Source of the DNA: Oligella ureolytica DSM 18253
GTDB lineage: Bacteria; Pseudomonadota; Gammaproteobacteria; Burkholderiales; Burkholderiaceae_B
Reading direction: 5' to 3'
NCBI RefSeq assembly: GCF_000373745.1
Contig: NZ_KB892281.1
Span: forward strand, 1-64,000
Length of the DNA stretch: 64,000 nt
Numbering within the stretch: position 1 is the stretch's first letter; each line of letters opens with the position of its first letter. Shown in pieces: positions 57,365-64,000 of the stretch. The notes under the pieces are model-generated. The model was not told where the DNA came from, made no database searches, and saw nothing but the letters and a program-made list of their open reading frames with translations. Position numbers and translations under genes: made by a program.

Positions 57365-58237
57365 TCAAGCCACATCTAAGCCAATATCCAATATCGGTGC
57401 GCTATGCGTGATCCAACCGATGGCTATTTGATTCACCCCCTGTTGCGCGATGGCTATGGCAGATTCCGGTGTGACCCCACCGCTGGCCTCACTAATCGCT
57501 CGCCCGTCAATACGGCGAACTGCTTCAGCTAACTGCTCAAGCGACATATTATCCAATAAAAGTACATCAACACTTAACGCTAAAGCCTCATCAAGCTGCT
57601 CCAAGCTATCCACCTCAACCTCAATCTTTACTAAATGACCGACTGCCGCTCGCGCACGCTCAACCGCTAACGTCAGACTACCGGCAACGGCAATATGATT
57701 ATCCTTAATCAGCACCGCATCATCTAAGCCAAATCGATGATTACGCCCCCCACCGACACGCACGGCATACTTTTCTACTGCTCTTAAGAGTGGCGTCGTC
57801 TTGCGGGTACACGTCACATAGCAGTTGTACTCAGCAATACTGTCCGCTATTTGAGCGGTAATCGTGGCTACACCACTAAGATGGCAAAGAAAATTTAAAG
57901 CTGTACGCTCAGCCGTTAGCAATGCACGCGCAGGTCCAGCTACTCGAGCGATACGACTACCCTTCTCCAAACGTGCACCATCTACCAACAGCGGCTCAAA
58001 CACCACCTCTTTATCCATCAATTGAAAAGCTAGACGCGCAAGATCAGAACCGGCCAAAACACCCGGACGACGAGCCACCAGAAACAGCTCTGAATAACAA
58101 TCAGCGGGAATAATTGCATGACTGGTGATATCGCCGGCACGCCCCAAGTCCTCTGCCAAGGTAGCTCGCACGATCGGCTCAATTAACAAATCGGGTAAGG
58201 GGGGCACTGAGGCGACGGGATTTATCTGTTGATTCAT
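57365..58237 (-). CDS. nadC: Nicotinate-nucleotide diphosphorylase (carboxylating)
   Basis: Quinolinate phosphoribosyltransferase, giving nicotinate mononucleotide in de novo NAD synthesis. 290 residues. E-R-T-A-L-N-F-L-C-H-L-S-G-V-A-T, the substrate-binding C-T-R-K-T-T-P and G-G-G-R-N-H-R-F-G-L-D-D, and K-D-N-H-I are all present. Divergent from nadA across an 88-base spacer holding a palindrome. nadB is not in the window. Confidence 0.97.
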   Translation of the reverse strand: MNQQINPVASVPPLPDLLIEPIVRATLAEDLGRAGDITSHAIIPADCYSELFLVARRPGVLAGSDLARLAFQLMDKEVVFEPLLVDGARLEKGSRIARVAGPARALLTAERTALNFLCHLSGVATITAQIADSIAEYNCYVTCTRKTTPLLRAVEKYAVRVGGGRNHRFGLDDAVLIKDNHIAVAGSLTLAVERARAAVGHLVKIEVEVDSLEQLDEALALSVDVLLLDNMSLEQLAEAVRRIDGRAISEASGGVTPESAIAIAQQGVNQIAIGWITHSAPILDIGLDVA

Positions 58238-58261
58238 GTCATTTATCTATCATCATTTTAC

Positions 58262-58282
58262 TTATACTCAAATATAGCATAA
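58262..58282. promoter_or_regulatory. Imperfect palindrome in the nadC-nadA spacer, candidate NAD-regulator operator
   Basis: TTATACT (58262-58268) and AGCATAA (58276-58282) are inverted with one mismatched pair around a 7-base centre. TATACTCA also recurs at 58285-58292, 22 bases (two helical turns) later. It lies between the two nad genes and near a possible nadA -10 (TATACT, 58285-58290). A binding site for the NrtR-like protein encoded just after nadA is inferred, not shown. Confidence 0.45.
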
Positions 58283-58325
58283 CATATACTCATTTTAAGC
58301 AATAATCATTTATGAGGAGAATTTC

Positions 58326-59381
58326 ATGCTTAATCAACAAGAAAAAGTAACACCACGTAGTGAATTAATTCATCGAATCAAGCAGTTATTAAAACAGGAA
58401 AATGCCGTACTGGTGGCACACTATTATGTTGCCCCAGAGATACAAGATCTGGCATTAGAAAGTGGAGGCTGTGTCGGTGACTCCTTAGAGATGGCACGCT
58501 TTGGTCGTGAGCACCCGGCCACCACAGTAGTGGTTGCAGGTGTCCGATTTATGGGCGAAACAGCCAGTATTCTCAGTCCTGAAAAACGCATTCTAATGCC
58601 AAGTTTAGAAGCCACCTGCTCTTTAGACCTCGGTTGCCCCGCTGATAAATTTGCCGATTTCTGCGCACAACACCCGGATCGTACCGTCGTCGTTTATGCC
58701 AATACCAGTGCCGCCGTCAAAGCACAGGCAGATTGGGTTGTTACTTCCTCTGTCGGACTGGATATCGTCGCCAGCTTACACGCCAACGGCGAGAAAATTC
58801 TTTGGGCACCCGATCGACATCTCGGCAGTTATATACAGCGAGAGACCGGCGCTGACATGCTACTTTGGCATGGTGATTGTATTGTTCATGATGAATTCAA
58901 AGGACTGGAGTTAGAGGCATTACGCCGACAACATCCGGACGCCAAAGTACTAGTACATCCCGAAGCACCGGAGTCTGTCGTGCAGCAAGCTGATGTGGTA
59001 GGCTCTACCACGCGCCTAATCAAAGCCAGCACCGAACTTGATGCTACCCATTTTATTGTGGCAACTGATCAGGGGATTTTGCATGAAATGCGTAAACAGG
59101 CACCAAACAAAACGTTTCTTGCTGCGCCCACCGCCGGTGAAAGCGCCAGCTGCAAAAGTTGTGCATTTTGCCCTTGGATGGCAATGAATGAATTGGACAA
59201 ACTGGCCTCTGCATTAGAAAGCGGTTTGAATCAAATTACTGTGGACCCTGCACTAGCTCGTGCCGCTCGCCTACCCATTGAACGCATGTTGAATTTTTCC
59301 GCTCAACAGCAACGAAGAGTACGAAGTAGCGGTAATATTGAAAATGACATGGAGCTCTATCAGCATGTCGGTGCAGTATGA
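58326..59381 (+). CDS. nadA: Quinolinate synthase
   Basis: Iron-sulfur enzyme condensing iminoaspartate and dihydroxyacetone phosphate to quinolinate. The 351 residues show [10 protein letters not shown], cluster Cys in [17 protein letters not shown] near residue 160 and C-terminal [16 protein letters not shown] precedes the ATG. Divergent from nadC and followed by the NrtR-like gene on the other strand. Confidence 0.97.
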   Translation: MLNQQEKVTPRSELIHRIKQLLKQENAVLVAHYYVAPEIQDLALESGGCVGDSLEMARFGREHPATTVVVAGVRFMGETASILSPEKRILMPSLEATCSLDLGCPADKFADFCAQHPDRTVVVYANTSAAVKAQADWVVTSSVGLDIVASLHANGEKILWAPDRHLGSYIQRETGADMLLWHGDCIVHDEFKGLELEALRRQHPDAKVLVHPEAPESVVQQADVVGSTTRLIKASTELDATHFIVATDQGILHEMRKQAPNKTFLAAPTAGESASCKSCAFCPWMAMNELDKLASALESGLNQITVDPALARAARLPIERMLNFSAQQQRRVRSSGNIENDMELYQHVGAV

Positions 59382-59403
59382 TGGCTGCCACGCGCCTCAC
59401 ACG

Positions 59404-60399
59404 CTAATAGCGAGCGAGGGGTAGTTTAGAACTGGCCGTCGAGTGCTCGAGTATGACATCTTCTCGAAATCGAAAGAGCTTAGGCGGCCTACCACTAACG
59501 ACTTCAGCTAAATCGCCGGTTTCTTCAATTAAGTTTTGCTGCTCAATCAAACGCCTAAAATTCTGCTTATGCAAAATGCGCCCGGCTAAAGACTCAATCA
59601 CCGTTTGCAATTGCAATAAAGTAAAGGTTGGCGGCATCAACTCAAAAACCACCGGACGATATTTAATTTTAGCGCGCAAACGCATCATACCCGTGGCCAG
59701 TATGCGTCGCTGGTCAAAGCGCATAGGACGGCCTAAAAGATGATCGCGGTGACCTTCCAACCACCGTTGCTCATCTAAATCATGAAACTGCTCTTTCTCA
59801 TAAAGAATCTTATCACGCAGCGCTTCAGGCACTAACCCCGCCTCATACAGCAACTCATAACGCGGTAGCACCAAATCTTCATTCCACTTAAAGTCGCCCA
59901 ATCCATAGGCTAATTGGACACGCTGCTGTCGATGAATGGACTGTGCCGGTGTCTCTGATTGTGCAACCCACGCTAAAAGCTGAGGCTCTATATGATCGCT
60001 CAATAAGCTCGGCTTACCATGACGCCAGTCCTCCCAGGGAAAATAGTCATAGCACCGCTGCCAACTGACCTCATCGCTTAAAATCTCTGCACGCTCTCTG
60101 GTCAACGCCAAATAGCTCACCGACAGCACCCGCCCCCCAGTCAGATAGGCTCGTCCTTTGTCTGCAAAGGTGTAAAGCTGTTCAACATAGCTTAACGTAT
60201 GGTTAGTCAAGGCCTCAACCCATACCCGCAAACCGTTTTGCAAAGAACGATGCTGCGTCTGCAACTCTCCGGCCGGCAAAGCATGCGCACAATGCGTGGT
60301 CAATACCATGGGCTCATCATCAATAATGGCCACCAGAACAGCAACCAATTCTGCACTTAATGGCCACGGATTATGAGTTGAGCTAATATCCAAATCCAC
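59404..60399 (-). CDS. NrtR-like transcriptional regulator (NUDIX fold plus winged helix)
   Basis: A 331-residue protein: about 10-160 is a NUDIX-like ligand domain without an intact hydrolase box (G-R-V-L-S-V-S-Y-L-A-L appears in its strand), and about 235-315 a winged helix with F-T-L-L-Q-L-Q-T-V-I-E and H-K-Q-N-F-R-R-L. This is the NrtR architecture, repressors of NAD genes that respond to ADP-ribose. The start is GTG (60399), seven bases after AGG. It converges on nadA, 22 bases apart, which supports an NAD role. Here the N-terminal domain is longer than in typical NrtR. Confidence 0.8.
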   Translation of the reverse strand: MDLDISSTHNPWPLSAELVAVLVAIIDDEPMVLTTHCAHALPAGELQTQHRSLQNGLRVWVEALTNHTLSYVEQLYTFADKGRAYLTGGRVLSVSYLALTRERAEILSDEVSWQRCYDYFPWEDWRHGKPSLLSDHIEPQLLAWVAQSETPAQSIHRQQRVQLAYGLGDFKWNEDLVLPRYELLYEAGLVPEALRDKILYEKEQFHDLDEQRWLEGHRDHLLGRPMRFDQRRILATGMMRLRAKIKYRPVVFELMPPTFTLLQLQTVIESLAGRILHKQNFRRLIEQQNLIEETGDLAEVVSGRPPKLFRFREDVILEHSTASSKLPLARY

Positions 60400-60701
60400 C
60401 CCGATACCTAATGAAATAAAATTTAATTATAGCGTATCGACGACTTATCTTCTTAGCTGAAAAAGCGCTGAATACTCGCATTACAACGTAACAAGACGCA
60501 TTGTCATTTTCCTTATCATTTGCCTTCAAGCCCCATTTGACACGGCTTTCAGCTAAAACGAACATATGTAAGTAAAAACCCTAATAAACTTGTGCTATAT
60601 CAATTATTTCTAATCTTCCATATGTTAGATTAAATTATTGAGTTAGTCGATCTACTCTTCTTTTCTACTATTCTTTTCTACTCTAGGGGCAAAATAAATA
60701 A
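60400..60701. other. Spacer between NrtR-like gene and PepSY gene
   Basis: These 302 bases are AT-rich and gene-free. TAATCT (60611-60616) and AGATTA (60627-60632) form an inverted pair spaced 10 bases. TTCTTTTCTACTA and TTCTTTTCTACTC are tandem 13-bp pyrimidine-rich repeats at 60658-60683, just before the AGGGG that serves the next gene. No promoter is certain. Confidence 0.45.
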
Positions 60702-62906
60702 ATGAAAAAAATCCTCCTCACCTTCCATCGTTATGCCGGTTTGATCTTAACGCCCTTTTTTATGATTCTGTTAATCACCGGCATGATCTTAACCTTCAAG
60801 CCGATCCTGTCACCAAGCACGACCAATGAAGCCATCGGTATTCAACATGCACAGGCGTTTAGTGCCGTAGTTCAACAAGCGGAAGTCGCTTCAGGACAAA
60901 TTCAAACAATCGCTCTTGATGCGAACGGTCAAGACATCTGGATTAAAACTCAGGGCAACCCGCTTGAGCAACGCTTTACGATTGCTGAAGGCCGCTTGAT
61001 TGGAGAGGCCGGTATGAGTTCGGCGCTCTACAATACCGCCAAATCACTGCACAAGGGGCTACTCATAGGAGCCACCGGTTTTGTGGAGTTCCTCACCTAT
61101 GTCTTTATCGCTGTCCTTTTGGTTGCCCCCTTCTTAATGCAAGTTCGTTGGCAAAAGCGTCTCATGAGTATTCACAATGCATTGGGTTTCTGGGCGATCC
61201 CTCTCTGGTTGCTGGTTCCTATCACAGGTTTGCTGATGAGCCTGAAAGTGGGTGCACCTGAGGTTGGCAAGCTCAACTTAAATCAAGAACTCACGCCTGC
61301 AGTTCAAGTCATGCAGGTACTTGAGCGTGAGAATCAACTACACAACTTTGTCTCACTTGAGACCATGCGCGGTCGATCCGTGCTGATTAATCTGGCGACC
61401 GACGCAGGAGTGCAAACATTCCAAATTCCTACTGCTACGCAAACGCTTGAGCCAGTTGGCATCACGACCTACTGGCCTAAACTCTTACATGAAGGCACAT
61501 GGGCAGGCGCACTATCCGGTTGGTTGAACTTTATAATCGGTGCAGGCTTGAGTTTCTTTATCCTCTCCGGTGCCTATAGCTGGTTTCGTCGTTGGCTTCA
61601 GGACCGCGCAGCCCGTGCCTCAGCCACGCCATTAACAGGTGGCAAGGAGGCTGTCTTAGTTGCCTACGCATCACAAACAGGCACAGCGCAAGGACTGGCT
61701 AAAACCACCCAAGATTATCTTGTAGCGCAAGGTGTAGATGCTCAACTGAGCCCCATGTCCGTAGTGACGCCGAATGATTTAGGTCAATTTGCACACAGTC
61801 TTTTACTTTGTTCAACCACGGGCGAAGGTGATCTGCCTGATGGCGCCAAACGCTTGGTGAATGCACTCAAACAGACCATCGACAGCGGTATTAATTACAG
61901 CGTTTTTGCTTTGGGTGATAAGAGTTACCAACATTATTGTGCAGGCGGATACCTACTCGATCAAGCATTGGCACAAAGCGGTGGCCAAACCGACTTAGAA
62001 ATTGTCTGCAGTGATGCTGATCCGGTTCCCGCCTGGCAGGTGTGGATTAAGCAAGTTAACAATTTACTCGGCTTACAAGCAACCGCTGCCCCGCAAATAG
62101 TCAGCAATGACACCGCATTAAAGGCGACCTTACGCAGTCGCATCCGTTTAGATGATCCCGAACTCGCACCGCTTGAAGTACAGAGCTTGTATTTTGAACT
62201 TCCAAACGATGCACTATTCCGTGGTGGTGATCTACTCTTAGTGACACCTCCCGGTGACACCGTCGCACGCCCCTACTCCATTGGTAGCGATGCGATTGAC
62301 AGCAATCTGGTACGCCTCACGGTCAGTGAGAATCCCTTTGTCGATGAGCAAGGCCAAACTCGCCAAGGGCGCACTTCCAATTACTTGTTAAAAGAGTTAG
62401 CGGTCGGTGAAAGCATTCAAGTGACCTGGCGCCGTCACCCGGACTTTAATTTAATTGAAGACGATCAACGCCCGATCATCATGGCAGCCACCGGTTGCGG
62501 TATTGCCCCCTTACTGGGTTTCTTGTCACCGTTACGTCGACACCCACGCTTTGCTTGGTTATTCTTCGGTAACTCACATAGTGAAGGCAATAACTTCTAC
62601 AAAGAAGAATGGGATAAAGCCCTCGCAGAAGGCACTATCAGCCGCATTAGCCGAGTCTTTGATAATGAAAACCGTGGTTATATTCAGGATCTTATGCTGC
62701 AAGACGGCAAAGAAATCTATCGCTTACTGGAGCAAGATAACGCCATTATTTACCTCTGTGGCCGTACTCGTACTGTAGGTCAAGGCGTTGAGACTGCACT
62801 CCTAAGCATTGCCCAAGAAGTCAGTTCTAAGAGTCGCGAGGAGGCGGCAGCATGGCTTGATGATTTGCGACGCCAAGAACGTATACGCAGTGACTTATTC
62901 GGCTAA
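60702..62906 (+). CDS. PepSY-TM / flavodoxin / FNR fusion oxidoreductase
   Basis: A 734-residue inner-membrane flavoprotein. Residues 1-300 form a PepSY-associated membrane module with helices at about 8-31, 128-148, 157-180 and 270-295 and His residues in H-R-Y-A-G, L-H-K-G and I-H-N-A-L-G-F-W that may bind haem. A flavodoxin domain follows (A-Y-A-S-Q-T-G-T-A-Q at 317), then an FAD/NADP domain (R-P-Y-S-I-G at about 521, G-C-G-I-A-P-L at 598, final D-L-F-G). This is the sulfite-reductase-flavoprotein arrangement coupled to a transmembrane part. Ferric-siderophore reduction is the likely job of such proteins; not shown here. Confidence 0.87.
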   Translation: MKKILLTFHRYAGLILTPFFMILLITGMILTFKPILSPSTTNEAIGIQHAQAFSAVVQQAEVASGQIQTIALDANGQDIWIKTQGNPLEQRFTIAEGRLIGEAGMSSALYNTAKSLHKGLLIGATGFVEFLTYVFIAVLLVAPFLMQVRWQKRLMSIHNALGFWAIPLWLLVPITGLLMSLKVGAPEVGKLNLNQELTPAVQVMQVLERENQLHNFVSLETMRGRSVLINLATDAGVQTFQIPTATQTLEPVGITTYWPKLLHEGTWAGALSGWLNFIIGAGLSFFILSGAYSWFRRWLQDRAARASATPLTGGKEAVLVAYASQTGTAQGLAKTTQDYLVAQGVDAQLSPMSVVTPNDLGQFAHSLLLCSTTGEGDLPDGAKRLVNALKQTIDSGINYSVFALGDKSYQHYCAGGYLLDQALAQSGGQTDLEIVCSDADPVPAWQVWIKQVNNLLGLQATAAPQIVSNDTALKATLRSRIRLDDPELAPLEVQSLYFELPNDALFRGGDLLLVTPPGDTVARPYSIGSDAIDSNLVRLTVSENPFVDEQGQTRQGRTSNYLLKELAVGESIQVTWRRHPDFNLIEDDQRPIIMAATGCGIAPLLGFLSPLRRHPRFAWLFFGNSHSEGNNFYKEEWDKALAEGTISRISRVFDNENRGYIQDLMLQDGKEIYRLLEQDNAIIYLCGRTRTVGQGVETALLSIAQEVSSKSREEAAAWLDDLRRQERIRSDLFG

Positions 62907-62925
62907 TTACCCTTAGCCTTGACTT

Positions 62926-62960
62926 TGGCGCTCTCCCCCTAAAGAGAAGGAAGAGCGCCA
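62926..62960. terminator. Hairpin between converging genes
   Basis: TGGCGCTCT (62926-62934) pairs perfectly with AGAGCGCCA (62952-62960). It lies between the two facing genes and probably ends both transcripts; there is no T tract. Confidence 0.5.
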
Positions 62961-62993
62961 CTCTAACCCTAAAAGCAATATTGACGGAGCGAT

Positions 62994-63698
62994 CTAACTG
63001 GCCAAATGCTTCTGCATAAACGCGATAGATAATTGCTCCGCTTTGGCAGCGGCATCTGCGACAAAATGTGCGCCGTTTGGCCTAGCAAAGGCATGATCAC
63101 AATTTTCATAAAGCTCATAGCCCCAACCATCGCGGCGTTCGACCTCTTTAATGATAATTTGGCGCACATCCTCGGGCACGTAGCTGTCTAATTCTGCAAT
63201 ATGCAAAAAGCTCACGGCAGCATCCGCTGGCAGCGCCGGGAGAACGGATTCTAAAGACACACCATAGAAACTAACAGCGCATTTGATGTTTACTTCACCG
63301 GCCATTTCCACCACGAGCCGCCCACCCATACAATAGCCAACAGCGGCAATACGATCGTGTCCGATTAGCTCTGCTAATTTTGCACGAGTCGCTTCTAAAT
63401 CTGCAAGTGTGTCAGCAGTCTGCATTTTCTGCATAAAGTCCACACCCTTTTCAAACTCCTCAGGAATCGTCGGGTCTAAGGTCACGCCGGGTTCAAAGCG
63501 CCAAAACAAGTCAGGGCACAGTACGTTATAGCCTTGACTCGCCCACTGCTTAGCCTTAAGTTGTAAGGCATCATTGATTCCGAAAATCTCTTGAACTAAG
63601 ACAATCGCCGGTGCCTTTTTAGGCTCAGCAGTCTCAGCCGGTACCCATAAGGCTTGCATCGTTTGGCCTTCAGCCACATCAATATCGATAAAACTCAT
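62994..63698 (-). CDS. Dienelactone hydrolase family protein
   Basis: A 234-residue alpha/beta hydrolase. The Cys nucleophile is in G-Y-C-M-G-G, the Glu of the family in Q-E-I-F-G, the acid in A-E-L-D-S-Y-V-P and the His in D-H-A-F-A-R. These are the carboxymethylenebutenolidase hallmarks, but with no catechol pathway genes nearby the substrate may differ. AGGAGGGAG lies 6 bases before the ATG. Confidence 0.92.
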   Translation of the reverse strand: MSFIDIDVAEGQTMQALWVPAETAEPKKAPAIVLVQEIFGINDALQLKAKQWASQGYNVLCPDLFWRFEPGVTLDPTIPEEFEKGVDFMQKMQTADTLADLEATRAKLAELIGHDRIAAVGYCMGGRLVVEMAGEVNIKCAVSFYGVSLESVLPALPADAAVSFLHIAELDSYVPEDVRQIIIKEVERRDGWGYELYENCDHAFARPNGAHFVADAAAKAEQLSIAFMQKHLAS

Positions 63699-63864
63699 TT
63701 GTACTCCCTCCTAAAAAAGATAATTGTTTAATCCTTATAGCTTAACCTGTTTTTATTACTCTTCACAGTGCTAACACCATATCCATATCATCCTCTACTC
63801 TAAGCTAAACTTTCAACAGTTACTCCCTTGGTAAGCGAACACTTACATGACATTGCCTACCCTC

Positions 63865-63898
63865 AAAAAAAACCGACCAACTGACTAAATTGGTCGGT
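63865..63898 (-). terminator. Terminator for a minus-strand gene beyond the right edge
   Basis: ACCGACCAA (63872-63880) and TTGGTCGGT (63890-63898) form a 9-bp stem; eight A at 63865-63872 give a U run on the minus strand. A second small stem (GGTCT/AGACC, 63896-63911) sits just upstream of it in the minus-strand direction. Confidence 0.75.
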
Positions 63899-63911
63899 CT
63901 AAAAACAGACC

Positions 63912-64000
63912 TAATAAGGGGGAAGCGTTCAGAGCCGCCGGCTCAAGGATAACTTACGAGGGTCCTTCAGCAATCCTACTTTTTATTATCCTGTTACTGC
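63912..64000 (-). ncRNA. Possible 3' part of a structured RNA running off the right edge
   Basis: Directly upstream (minus strand) of that terminator the sequence becomes more GC-rich and has no long ORF. It holds a perfect hairpin GAGCC (63932-63936), loop GCC, GGCTC (63940-63944), and a T-C-C-T-T-G-A-G-C-C context like the small hairpin near the 3' end of 6S RNA. Most of the molecule, including the pairing 5' arm, would lie outside the window. It could also be an untranslated 3' region of an unseen gene. Confidence 0.3.

Noticed and set aside
60505-60523. Fur-box-like sequence upstream of the PepSY gene (minus strand)
   Set aside because: Matches the 19-bp consensus at only about 12 positions in AT-rich DNA and lies about 180 bases from the start; not better than chance.

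Overview
The window reads as chromosomal DNA of a betaproteobacterium. It looks like a moderate- to low-GC member of the Burkholderiales/Alcaligenaceae (Oligella/Taylorella/Pelistega-like); this is inferred from gene families and gene order, not from any search. Supporting signs are dapA-bamC, trpB-trpA-accD, xseA-sodB, lpxK-trm112-kdsB-adk, rsxB-nth, a fused indolepyruvate ferredoxin oxidoreductase, an intracellular PHB depolymerase and a TctD/QseB-type two-component pair. Almost everything is core housekeeping. There is no prophage, CRISPR array or large island. The only mobile DNA is an IS200/IS605-type transposase remnant at the left edge.

Layout. 0-4 kb: broken tnpA, a truncated small ORF, mutS, tRNA-Arg(UCU) and tRNA-His(GUG). 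4-9.7 kb: aldehyde dehydrogenase, a divergent SSB, a YciO/TsaC-like protein, dapA, bamC and a small membrane protein. 9.9-15 kb: fused 2-oxoacid:ferredoxin oxidoreductase and gdhA. 15-20.4 kb (minus): relA, trpB, trpA, accD. 20.5-28 kb: flavodoxin-like protein, pncB, then a same-strand run fdxA, fpr, phaZ, rsxB, nth, membrane phosphoesterase. 28-32 kb (minus): periplasmic binding protein, clpA, clpS. 32-35 kb: DUF192 protein, small lipoprotein, sodB and xseA. 35.1-35.85 kb: a gene-free, AT-rich spacer with five TTATNCACA DnaA boxes, the best candidate for a replication origin. 35.85-43 kb (plus): lpxK, trm112-like, kdsB, adk, an SDR, murJ, rpsT, argF. 43-54 kb (mostly minus): histidine kinase and response regulator, tRNA-Val(UAC), HU, a Cys/Met-metabolism PLP enzyme, rlmB, rnr, TSUP permease, wrbA, BacA-like ABC transporter. 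54-64 kb: ferritin-like protein, D-amino acid dehydrogenase, a TM2/Tdi1-domain pair, nadC and nadA (divergent) with an NrtR-like regulator, a PepSY-flavodoxin-reductase fusion, a dienelactone hydrolase, and the probable 3' end of a structured RNA at the right edge.

Themes. (1) NAD metabolism: pncB, nadC, nadA and an NrtR-family regulator, with an imperfect palindrome in the nadC/nadA spacer. (2) Low-potential electron transfer: fused IOR, FdxA, Fpr and an orphan RsxB. (3) Carbon storage: a PHB depolymerase carrying a long coiled coil and a histone-H1-like basic tail not present in the ~420-residue classical enzyme. (4) The xseA/lpxK spacer, with a duplicated 34-bp DnaA-box module overlapping the lpxK promoter region. 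The PhaZ fusion and the origin-like spacer are the two observations most worth testing.
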